Shown: in pieces, positions 22,321-33,929 of the stretch
Layout: each line of letters begins with the position of its first letter
How positions within the stretch are numbered: the first letter of the stretch is position 1
Source: Diphasiastrum complanatum
Lineage: Eukaryota > Streptophyta > Lycopodiopsida > Lycopodiales > Lycopodiaceae
Assembly: GCA_029204225.1 (NCBI GenBank)
Contig: CM055097.1
Coordinates: 64,183,839-64,247,838 of the forward strand
Direction of reading: 5' to 3'
DNA: 64,000 nt
Notes under the pieces: generated by a model
Seen by the model: the letters and a program-made list of their open reading frames with translations, nothing else
Databases searched by the model: none
Told to the model about the DNA's origin: nothing
Position numbers and translations under genes: made by a program

Positions 22321-23129
22321 TTTTTCATACAAATCCTATGGCATGATCTCCCTCTTGAACGCCATCTTCTCCTTCCAAAATTATTCTCGCTTTTGTTTCT
22401 TTGTGAGCTCTCCTCCTCATTGGATTCCAGCATGTGTCCTCCTACATATAACACCCTTCTACTTGCTCTCTTGCACACCACCATTGCATCTATTTATCTC
22501 TACAGTTGGCTACATGATCAGTTGCATACCTTGCGTTGGAGTTGTACAATTTTGGAAGTCTATTCATTTTGTTGGTGAACTGAGTTGTTGCATCTTCTCT
22601 TTCTAATCAGACTAACTTTGGATCTTCTAGAAAGGTGTGCACACAATTTTTTGTAACAAATATGCATTTCAATGAGGTCGATGTGCCCTGTTGGGGCTAA
22701 CGGTGAGCAAACATTTCATAAAGAGTCCTTTTTATTGAAATTGTTGACTCCTTTTGTAGGTGCCAATACAAAGGAAATCAACAAATCTAGTTTTTTTATT
22801 GCTTGCTTTACGGACTTTAGTTACACTACTTGGCTAAATGAGATTTCGAAGTTGCTAACTTGACATAATTATATACACACACAAGCAAAGGTTCTTTTTT
22901 AACTGAAATCACACACTTAAAAAATGTCTAAAGATCATATCCTAACAAATAGAGATAACCTACGAGATGATACACTTTCATAGTTATGGCTCTATGGCTA
23001 ATGAGGTAAATGTAACCGCTTGTTGAAAATTTAGGATGATTCATGCATATCTCCTACTTGACCTAAATTTTTATACCTTTCTTGAAATAAGATAATCTAA
23101 TAAAGACATTGCGCTATCATTAACCCGTC

Positions 23130-23660
23130 TTTGTCGTATTGGAATCATTAGTACCTAAGGAGGGTGTTTCGCTTAAATCATTTGGAGATGGGTAGCTCTT
23201 AGGAGACGTCTTCGCCTCGCATCCAGGTATGAAGTTATATGCAATAATACCAGTATGTTTTGTCTTCTCACCTTTTTTAGGGTTTAGGCAAGCATGCCAA
23301 ACGCATAGTGCAATACGGTCTATTTGCTCATGAAAAACTCAATGATGGGGTAATAATGTTTGTTTTCAAAGTTTAGTCTTGAAGGTATGCATCTCATGTT
23401 TATATAAGAATGTAAGGACAGTTGTTATATGTATGCTATTGTTTGGCTTAGGGTTTGGCTCTAGTGGGCTTGTATGGCATGGATTTTCCCAAGCTATAAG
23501 GTGCTTTGACTCCTAACTGTCTTCATGGGACGTCCTTGGGGCTAGTATGGCACGGATTTGTCCTAGTATCTACCACTGATGCAAGAGTCATGACTATTTG
23601 TATACTGTGTATTGCAAGATAGCTTCTTATGTGTGTAGAATGTCAATGTGAACTTAATAC
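23130..23660 (+). repeat. Dispersed repeat, copy A (hairpin-bearing)
   Basis: It matches 36690-37200: GGAGATGGGTAGCTC, CGCCTCGCATCCAGGTATGA, GGCTTGTATGGCATGGATTT, AAGGTGCTTTGAC, GGGGCTAGTATGGCACGGAT and TTGCAAGATAGCTTCT all recur in the same order. It has two related hairpin-like units (23468-23494 and about 23539-23565). Non-coding. Confidence 0.75.
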
Positions 23661-23754
23661 ATTCGGTAGCCCTTACGCTGATCAGTATCTACCTTTGTAC
23701 GGTTTCATTTTAGGGCAAAATTTATTGCTATTGGGGAAGATTGGACATATGATT

Positions 23755-24172
<418 letters not shown>

Positions 24173-24358
24173 CATGAATGCTATTGCATCAAGCTACTCC
24201 CAATGTTACCATCGAACATGGTTAGAAAGTTAACTCCTACTAAGTTTGCTTGGAAATTCTGACCGAGAGAGTACGACCTTATTGGTTACACGTGCATAAA
24301 AAATGATATTGTTAAAAAGGTTTTTTTTTTATATGGGGGTCACCGAGATATGTGATAA

Positions 24359-24690
24359 CTTGCCCTACAAGTTTGTGATGGACGGTGAGGATTTGCTCTT
24401 CCTCAAGGCCTTGAATCCAACGATGGGCATCATAGTCCATAGAGTGCCTTAGTTGAACTTGAAAAAACTATAAAGGATGGCCTTCACACAAAAGCCTATT
24501 TTTGGCAATAAAAACCATGTGAGTACCAACTTTTGAGCATAACCTTGCTTGCCTTGAATATCACATAGGAAAGGATGTAAAACATGGGTGGATCTCTGGG
24601 ATTTCCAATTTCTTGCCCTAGAAGTTTCTTATGTACGGTAGATATTATTCCATTTCCCAGGCCTTTGATCTAACGATGTGCAACATTGTT
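24359..24690. repeat. 75-bp duplicate pair
   Basis: CTTGCCCTA(C/G)AAGTTT...GTACGGT/GACGGT...AGGCCTT(G)GAT(C)...AACGATG(G/T)GCA is present at 24359-24432 and 24609-24690. Diverged and non-coding. 24700-25920 holds no recognised gene. Confidence 0.55.
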
Positions 24691-25929
24691 GGATTTGGTG
24701 CCTAATAGTGTCATGGAAAAGCTTTACATGGCTTCTTGGATAGTGCTCTACCTCCACTCTCCTTGTTGGACAATGTTATTCTTCTTCTCTTCCTCTCTCT
24801 ACTATGATTTGCAACCTTCTTGCTATTGCCATCTGCACAATGTTGTTGGTTGGAAGTAGGCTACATGGATTTTTGCTTGTGATTCGAAGAACAATCCACA
24901 AGTCTTTTTTTTGCTTGTTGGCCAACAAACTATCTCCCATCACCATTCCCATGGTTTTATAGTTCTATCCTCTTGACATACAAGTCACCTTTGTTCTTGC
25001 TACTTCAAAACATACAATTCTTTTCAACACGATAGTTTTAGAATGTTGTCACATACGTCATTCCTTCACTATGCTGATTTTGATGGTGTTACATACAATG
25101 CTACTCTAGGAAGTGGAACATGACTGTTTCTCAGGATGAATGTTCATCACATATTTATGTATGGCACTAAGCTTAATTTTTTTGTACGTTCGCAAAAATG
25201 TTGGTACTTTTAGATCTCAGTTTTGTATGGAACCTAACACTCTTGCATGGAATTTATTTTTAGGTTTAAACAAGTATAACGTAGGTTAGGGTTTAAAACA
25301 TACTATGTTTTCAACGTGAGTATTTTGACAATGGTTGTTAGTTTTTGTTGTGGATATGGTAACCATACTCTATAAAATAAAAAATTAGAATCAGGTTTGT
25401 AAAGATAGCCTTGGGTTTGGTCATGTTTGGGCATGTGTATGAGATTTATCAGGTTGATATATCAATCTTATGCTTCAATATGGCATGAATTTTCTTTGAA
25501 ACCTACACGTATATCCGAGCCTTGCGATTTACCTTACACAATGTCATATGATTTTTTTTTGGCACTTATGCTATCTAGAATAATAATTGAATAAGATTTG
25601 GTTCGGATAGCTCTAAATGGCATGGATTTTTTTCTAACATTACACCATAGCAGTTAGAGTATTATAGTCAATTATGGTAGCCCTAGTGTTCAGTATGACA
25701 TGATATGCCTTGGTAAGTATACCTACGTGTAAGCCATACCCATTGCTATGTAGTGAATGATTATGGTTTTTACTTATATGTTGTGCTTATGATTGTATGA
25801 AAAAATTCTATTTCTTGTCCTATTACTGATCAATATAGATTCTGCTTGATACTATTTTTTCAAGACATACCCTAGTGCTAGAATAATTATTGGTAGGAAA
25901 GAGTGGGTGTTTTGTGCTAAAATGAATTC

Positions 25930-26280
25930 TTGATCTTAAATAGTGAATCATGTTTCAAACATAGATAACAATTGATGCTAGAATAATTATTGGTAGGGAA
26001 GAGTGGGTGTTTGTGCTAAAATCAATGAATGATCTTAAATGGAATAATATTTGATGCTCATCTGTGACACATGCCTTTCTCACTATACTACCTCGTGTGG
26101 CTTTGTGTGGTGGAATGGTGGTTAGATAACAATTGGGTGCTCTAGAACTAGCTTCAACTTATAGAGCTATTGTATTGTAACACATTTTTCAACATTATGT
26201 AAACTTGTTATGCTATAAAATGAAGGATTCAAAGGGCCTTGAGCTGTTAAGAGAGATGGTGTGAAATCTTACTGGTATAC
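25930..26280 (+). repeat. Diverged duplicate, right copy
   Basis: Partner of 23755-24036. It also contains an internal duplication of GAATAATTATTGGTAGG(A/G)A(A)GAGTGGGTG (near 25880 and 25983). 26281-26980 holds no recognised gene. Confidence 0.6.
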
Positions 26281-26984
26281 AAAATTAGTAAGTGGAACTG
26301 ACACAGACTCTCGCAAAGGTTTAGGCTTTTTTATAAATAAGTAAACTAGCTTTTTTATTTTCTTCTCAGAGAACTGATATTTTTGCATAAAGTTGTGAAT
26401 TTTTACTAGCAACTAGATGAACAGTCACTTTGGCCTTCTATTTTTGGTATTATTCTTTGCCGACCTGGCAGTAGATAGATTCAAATCACACCTATGCACA
26501 GTGAATCAGACGAAGGTTCTTTTTTTGTATTTTTCAGGGTTTTGCTGGTTTTTTTGTGGTTTTTCTGATGTTTTTGCAAATATGTTGGGAATAAATCTTT
26601 GCCATTCAATCTGAAGATTCTGTTAGTAAAACTGAAGCTTCTTGAAACTCGACGAAGGTTTCTTGTCTGAGAGGATAAAAATTTATCAGATCTTATGACG
26701 ATTTTGCCTCCTTTTTGTTCAAATTTGACAGAATTGACCAATTTTTGTTGTTTTTTTTTTCTTCTAATTTCTCAGATCCAATTGGACCTTAAGAATTGTG
26801 ATCTGAACTGCTCAACAATCAGATCCACTCAAATCAAGCAAAATCACCCTCAATTTAACTCTAAAATGCAATTTTAACCCTATGCATGCCAAAACAAGAT
26901 GCCTAATGCAGGCTAACCATCAACCAAACAAGCTGCAATCTGAAAAATTGGCGTAGCTCCCCGACAATTGCTACAAAATTGTAG

Positions 26985-27143
26985 TGGGGTTAATTTTCTA
27001 GCCTATCCTCAACCCAAGATCCAAGCAATCTAACATCAAGGAGATGAAGTTAGTCGCCACGCAGAGGTTCGATCTCATGAGAGCGATAACATATTTCAGA
27101 TGTCAGCATGAATGGAAGATCCACATCTAACTCCAACATCCAT
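26985..27143 (+). repeat. Diverged direct repeat, left copy (pairs with 29762-29926)
   Basis: About 160 bp shared with 29762-29926: GTAGTGGG, CCAAGATC, AATCTA(A/G)CATCAA, GAGATGAAGTTAGT, CACGCA, ATGAGAG(C/T)GATA, TCAGCATGAATGGAAGAT and CACATCTAACTC(C/T)AACATCCAT. The pair brackets the LTR at 27783-28617. Confidence 0.8.
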
Positions 27144-27782
27144 ATATTGAGTGCTTGTCTGTAGTCGACACTCGAAACTCCTTTGATAGTTTGACTGCCT
27201 TCGATAGATTGATTGTCGCGTAGGTACCTGTCGTCAATTCTTGTGTATTTATGTAGATTGTGTGAAAATGCAAATAAATATACATCAATATGAATAAAAA
27301 TAGATTAGCTATGGGATTTAGGGGGAGAAGGAATAAATCCAACACCTAGAAGAAGACCAATGTGGTGATTAAGTGGGAAAAACTCTATGGCAACCACTCT
27401 AGAAATATATCACTGAAATCTTGCCTAAGTTTCTTAAAGATTCACTCTCTGGTGTGAATCCAAAACCTACATCACTGTGCATTCAACTTTATACAAAAGA
27501 TAATACAAAGACAGAATATATACATATCCATTAAGTTTTGCGAGTGAGCCATTGTATAAGAATGACAGATTATGAGTTACATAAGTTTTCTTTCAATATT
27601 TCTAGTTGAAAGTCCTTGGACAAGCTCGGTATAAAGCGTAAATTTACCAATGTAGGATCTATTCTAGTAGAAAAATGAGAATATACTTCTTGCAATTCTT
27701 GCAAGTACATATCAAAATCATGGAGGATAGACAAGAAGGCTACCTTAAAGGTATTACAACAATCATCCCGTGATGTAGGGAC

Positions 27783-28617
27783 TGTTGGATTATTATCCTA
27801 TAATCTGATATTTATCTATATCCATTCAGTTATCCAATTTCTGTATTTTTATTCGTGTTTCACACAGCTTGCAAAAATACATGGGAATGCTTAACAGCCG
27901 AGTTTTTCATTGTTAGCAAGCAATTATCATGTATCCTAATTGGATAAGCAACAATGCAATAGGGCTAAGTGTCAATTGCAATCTATAGCTCATTGTGGCT
28001 AAACGCCAATTGCGAGATGGCTAAATTGTTGTCCTAACCATCATTTGGATAAGCCTATTCGGCATTCCTAACTAGTATAAATAGTTGGTCATTTCTAGTG
28101 TTATTGTTCTTCTTCTTCTTCCTTCATTCCTCTTTCAAAGAGGACTTAACAATCATAGAGTATTGCTAGTCTCGGTTAATCGCTAATTAGTGGAAGTGCA
28201 TCAGACAAAGTGGAGTTAGTTTCGTAGTATGCGATTGCATCCACTATTGTTTTGTGCTCACTATTAATCTGATTTGTACAAGCTACTCACTGAATTGATT
28301 GTACGGTTTTATTGCATTCAGTATTATGTCAGAATGAATGAATGCTTCTCTATTCTATTGTAATTTGTTTGAGCTTTCGAATAGTTCATACATCTTTACT
28401 CACTCTATTATGTTTTGTCTACAAAATTAATCTCACTGATTTTGATGATTTCAAAATTAGAATCAACTAGAATCAAACATGACAATTGTCACAATAGTTT
28501 TGTTTGAATTTGATAGGCATAGCCATACATTAGAAGAAAGATCTTTTTGTAGAGCTTGATACCAGCATCTATCAAATGTACTCTTCCTCTATCGAGCATT
28601 CTTTCCTTTTTCCAACA
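27783..28617 (+). repeat. LTR with TGTTGGA...TCCAACA ends
   Basis: The 835-bp block begins TGTTGGATTATT and ends TTTTCCAACA, perfect 7-bp inverted ends, and is followed at once by a tRNA primer site. A TATAAATAG box lies at 28076-28084, with a pyrimidine-rich stretch after it. It resembles 11861 on. No second LTR was found to the right. Strand inferred from the PBS. Confidence 0.8.
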
Positions 28618-28630
28618 TGGTATCAAAGCT
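28618..28630 (+). other. Primer binding site, initiator tRNA-Met (one mismatch)
   Basis: TGGTATCAAAGCT directly follows the LTR end. It differs from the standard TGGTATCAGAGC at one base. Confidence 0.75.
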
Positions 28631-29760
28631 TATGTAATTAGATCTCACAGGTTTACTTGGAGGGATATTGGCATGCATAGTATGTGAGGGACTTGATGGT
28701 GGCTTTGGAGTTTGCATCTCAAAGTATTCTCAGGGAATGGTTTGGAATCATTCACAGGGGCAACTTTGGAGCTAGCTTGGGAATATGCGGGTGGGGCACT
28801 ATAGTGTAGATGGTTAGATCTTCGTGATCAAGGTTGGCATTGGGATACCTGATAAGTATTGGATTATAGGATGACAGGGCAATCATAAGGGTGCAGCTAT
28901 TTCAGATTGGACTTGAGTCATTGGTTGATGGACAGGACTTACAGATGGGATTCATGATGGAATCAAGAAACTGCAAATTCAAATGGGCAAAGCATGAAGC
29001 TTTGAGAGCCAACTCTAGGATGGAGAGCTGATGAAGATCGCATAGTTGGAGGTGATCGGAGGGAAAACATTGTGGTGAATGTTTTGCTGGTGATTTACTG
29101 GAGGGGACACTGATGGCGAGGACTTCATAGTATGTTCATTTGGGAGTACAAGATGGCATTACAGCAGGGGGCCAAACATTGGCATCGGCTTCAATGGAGA
29201 CGCATCTACAATCATGGGCGTGGATAAGCTATCTATAGCTTGGAGTCTAGACTTGCACAGGTGTTGGAACTTGGTTGGATTAGATTCATAGGTGGTGAGA
29301 TCAAGGATAAGCCTGGAGGAAGTCACTCAGAGCCATATACTTCAATATGATTAAAGAGACACTAGTCTCAAGATCCCGTCAGTAGTGACTCAGGGATGAG
29401 CTTGTGTTGGCATGATGTCGGGTGGCACATAGCTAGGAAGAGCGAGCAAATGCTAGGAGCCAAGAGAGACAAGTGATGCTTCAACAATCGTCTTGGATAG
29501 CAAGATGGTGACCAGAATGGAAAACATCATAGTATGTGGATGATGAGTCCATTGGGATGGCACTTAGGGAGATGCTACAGTTGCTCAGGTATGATACATC
29601 ATTGTATGCATAGTGGATGTTATTCAGCCGGTGCATCATGTGTGGAGACCTAGAGATGGGTCAAGCCTACTTGGATGTAGGTGACATGGAGTGTACCTAG
29701 TGGTGGTATATATTCTAAGGGCATGGAGTGCATTACGGGGTGATGTGGATCTAGCATGCT
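28631..29760 (+). mobile_element. Non-coding internal region after the LTR and PBS
   Basis: About 1.1 kb, GC-richer than its surroundings and rich in GGATGG/TTGGATT-like words. It has no open frame showing gag, protease, integrase or RT motifs on either strand. Position after a PBS suggests the internal part of a non-autonomous LTR element, cut off where the direct repeat begins at about 29762. Confidence 0.45.
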
Positions 29761-29761
29761 G

Positions 29762-29926
29762 TAGTGGGTTTCTTTCCTTGCCTAACCTCAATCCAAGATC
29801 TAATCAATCTAGCATCAAAGAGATGAAGTTAGTTGTCACGCATAGATTCGTTCCTATGAGAGTGATAGTATAGTTCAGATTTCAGCATGAATGGAAGATT
29901 CACATCTAACTCTAACATCCATTAAC
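29762..29926 (+). repeat. Diverged direct repeat, right copy
   Basis: Partner of 26985-27143, about 2.8 kb away. 29930-31350 holds no recognised gene. It does have a CGAAGGTT word repeated several times (about 30836, 30960, 31120) and a pyrimidine tract at 31226-31258 that, on the minus strand, could be the PPT of the neighbouring gypsy relic. Confidence 0.75.
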
Positions 29927-31353
29927 CCTAAGCATTAACACTACATCCACTAACACTAGATCCACAACAAGATATCTTACTCTTTCTCTCTCTCCCTTTC
30001 TCCCTCATAAAAAGTATAATAACATGCAATTCCAATAACAATCAGATCCAACATTTAGCAAAATCCAGATAAAACATGGGAGATGGAGAAAAAGTGGTAA
30101 ACAACAACAAGGACATTCATCAACCCATTTCACAAGAGAACCAATCTGCTTTATTGTATTGAAGAAATGAACATGTGTAGGAACTCGAGTTGGTCCCTTT
30201 TTATACTAGAGAGGAGGACCCTGGCCTCTGAATCCTATTGGTCCATTTCTGCCTCCCTAATTATTCAAATTTAAAAAAGAGTGGGAACCATTCAAATTGG
30301 AGGGAAACCCAACTTTATTACTAACTTGACATTTAGGCCCAGCGACATTAAAAGTCCCGCAAAAAGGCTTAAAGTCCTTTTATTGACTTGTAACTAATCA
30401 AATAACTATGTGATCATCGGGTTGGACTTACACATGCACGGTGCCAAATCCCTCTCACTTTTTAACTAGGGTTAGGGTTGCCTTGGGATCTGCAAACCCT
30501 CCAATAGTATCCCCCACCAAAACTGGTGGTGGTCCCACGACACCTGAGAGATGCAGTTACTAGGGACTTTTATTGGCTTCGCGACGAATCTTTATTAAAT
30601 GATACTGCACCATCTCCATAAAATTGGGCACTTTGAAGTTGTCTAGGACATGAAGCGAGATTCCCAGAAGCCTCCCATCATTGCTGCACGAAAATACAGT
30701 CGAACAACTGGCAGCTGATCCTTGATATTCTCTGAGGCCATTGGCTTATTTGGATCGAATGCCAAAGGAGGAAAACAATCATCCCATCTCATTACCATTG
30801 ATGCCAACAGAGTTACCGGTGAACGTTTTCCAAGGTTGGCGAAGGTTGGACCTTTACCCAAGAGGGTCCTTCGCCCAAGTACTGTCATAAATGCAATTTT
30901 TCAAGATCTAAACCTATGGCCAACCTAATTTTGACATTTTAAGACCATCTAGCATGTCAGCGAAGGTTCCTAAGGAGAGTAAGGTGCTCGGTGAAGGTTC
31001 CCAATATGACATATTAGTGATCATTCACCTAACTCAAAAAAGGTACTATTTCTGAAAAATAACCTTCGCTCAACTCAGTATAGATATATCTGAAGTGGAT
31101 GTACAGTCTGAAAGCTCAGCGAAGGTTACAGTGATTTTATAAGTCATTTTTCATCAAAAATACTATCCTTCCTTTTTCCATGCTGATGACTTTTTTGACT
31201 TTTGCTCATCAGTCTTTTCTCATTTTCTTCGTTTTTTTTTTCTTCTGTCTTTTCCAAACAAAACTTAACAATTAAATATTGAAAACAAAAAATTGAAAAA
31301 CAAATAAAAATGAAAAATCAATTAGATCATGCTTGCTGATTTGGCGGAGCAGA

Positions 31354-33920
31354 CTACCAAAACTTGCGTAAGCGGCTGCCATTCACCGAAGTATCAAATT
31401 GTTTTCTGTCCAAGTGTTCAAGAATTACTGCGCCATAGTTCAAGATTTTCTTTACTTTATACGGGCCTTCACCGGTAAACTTCAATTTTTTCTTGATCAG
31501 CTTGGTTTTGTACATTAGTACAAGATTTTCTTCTTTTAGATCCTTTTTGTGCAATCAACGATCGTGCCATGCCTTTCGGCGGACTTTCTCTGTTGCTAAC
31601 GCATGAACTGCCATCAATCGTGTTTCACATAATTTGTGCAACGCTTCATGATGGAGTTGTAAAGACTTATAATTATTTAACCGTTATGTTGTCGCTATGT
31701 GTAAAGATGGGATTAAAAATTCAATCGACATGACAACATCTTGACCATAAACCAGTTGAAAGGGTGTTTGATTTGTACTATTTTTGTAAGCGGTTCTGAA
31801 TGCCCATAACGCTGCATACAATTTATGTTCCCAATCAGAACAACTCGCTTCAACTCTCTTTGTCATAATAGTGCAGAAAATCTTATTGGAAGATTCAGCT
31901 TGGCCATTCCCTCTGTGATAGTAGGGAGGAGTACTAAATCTGTGTATAACAGAAAAACCTTCCAGTAAATACTTTATTGTTTGATCAACAAAGTGTGTAC
32001 CCTTGTCACTAACAATCTCGATCGGACATCCAAATCTGATTATAATATTTTCATAGAGAAACTTGGTCATAGATATTGCATCAACAACTTTGACAGCTTT
32101 GGCTTAAACCCACTTGGTCATATAATCAGTTGCTATGATAACGTATCAGGCCTTAGATCCTTGCACAGCAGGATGAATAGGACCAACATAATCCAGTCCC
32201 CATTTTTCAAATGATGCTTGCAATAAAATCGGATGCAAGGGTTCATAGTTCTGTCTAGTAGGCCGGCGTGCTCGCTGGCAAACATCACATGTCTGAATAT
32301 AAGTTTCTGTGTCCTTATGAAGTGTAGGCCACCAACAACCTGATTTCAAAAGTTTGCGAACAATAATATCTATAGAGAAGTGTCCTCCGCCCATGCCATC
32401 ATGTGAAAACATGATTAAATCTGGTATTTCATGTGGTAAAACACATCTACGTAGAATATTGTCTGATCCACGACGATATAATTGTCCTGCAATCAACTGA
32501 TAAGGTTGAACCTTATGAATCAATTGTCTCTTATGTAGTTTTGTCAAAGAGTCATTCGATTGTCCTAGCATCAGGTACTCAATAATATCTGCTGGCCACT
32601 CAGGTATTGCTTCTACATAGAACAATGCAGCATCTGGTAATTCATCATCCACTTCAGTATTAACTGGTGCAGATTCAGTTCCAAAACGTGATCGGCTAGA
32701 TAATGTTGGTTCCCCTTTCGAACCACAATTCGAAAGTCAACTTCAGTCAATAATAGTAACCATCTTGCAATACGTCCAGTACTGCACGTCTTGTTTACCA
32801 AGTAAAGTAACGGCTAGTGATCCGTATAAAATGCAAAGTGTATTTCCATGAGATAATGACGAAATTTACGAACAGAAAAAATCATGGCTAATGCTTCACA
32901 TTTTGTTGTTAAATAGTTTTTCTCCGGTTCTGTAAGTTGTCTGCTTGCAAATCGTATAGGATAGTCCTTCTTATAATCACCTAGCTGCGTCAAAACTGAT
33001 CCAATGGCGTATTTTGAGGCATCCGTGTGAACATGAGATTCAACTGTCCAATCTGGAGAACCTATTATCGGTGCTGAAGTTAATGCTTTTTTTAATTTTT
33101 CAAAGGCTTCTAACGCCTCTACTGTCCAAATAAGAACAATAGTTAGTTTGTATATAGGTCTGCTAAATCCGCAAAGAAGATAATAAAAATTCGATAGTAG
33201 TTCACATGACCCATAAACACATAAACTCCACGAATTGTTGTTGGCAGTGGCAATTGCACAATATGCTTGATTTTAAAATAATCTGTGCAATGCCATGTCT
33301 CGATATCACATGCCCAAGCACAACTCCATGGGAAACCCATATCTGACATTTTTTTGGATTAAGAAAAATTTGATATTTGCGACATCTTTCAAATACTTTC
33401 TCCAATCGATCCAGGTGGTCTGTATCTGTGCTATGGACTCCCAAGTCATCCAAGTAAATTTCAAGGAATTTCTGTAGATAATCTTTAAAAGTCAATTGCA
33501 TTACTCTTTGGAACGAACTTGGTGCGTTACAGAGTCCAAACGACATTACTTTGTAAGCATAGGTGCCCCATTCTGTTGCAAAAGCTGTTTTGTGACGATC
33601 TGCAGGTGCAATCTTAACCTGGTTGTAACCACTAAATCCATCCAAGAAACTATAAGCTTATGCTCCAGCAAGGCAATCCAAAATGCTTTTAGTGAAAGCT
33701 AACGAGAAGTGATCCTTTCGTGTCACTTTGTTCAAAGCCTTGAGATTCACACAAATTCTCAATTTCCCATTCTTTTTAGGAAGAATGACAATCGATGAAA
33801 TCCATTCGATATGCTCGATCTCATAAATAAAATCGGCATCAAGCAGTCTTTGAAGTTCTTTCTTTATCAGATCCGCAACATTAAGATTACAGCGATAGAA
33901 CTAACCTTTGGAACTGCATC
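31354..33920 (-). pseudogene. Ty3/gypsy pol relic (RT, RNase H, integrase)
   Basis: Minus-strand order, right to left: RT from about 33900 (VILPKKNGKLRI, SFLDGFSGYNQVKIAPADRH, FGLCNAPSSFQRVM, and the catalytic EIYLDD at 33445-33456, a variant of YxDD); RNase H (HVHTDASKYAIGSVLTQ, FYTDH, about 33070-32810); HHCC integrase finger (GGHFSIDIIVRKLLKSGCWW, CDVCQR, about 32400-32270); integrase core (SDKGTHF, GNGQAESSN, 32010-31890); and the C-terminal GPYKVKKIL region ending LRKFW at 31354. Several frameshifts and stops break it (such as before PLLYLVNK). Gag and protease are absent beyond 33920. No LTRs identified. Confidence 0.9.
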
Positions 33921-33929
33921 AGATATTAA

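Noticed and set aside
31981-33702. Plus-strand open frames across the gypsy relic
   Set aside because: Antisense shadows of RT and integrase coding.
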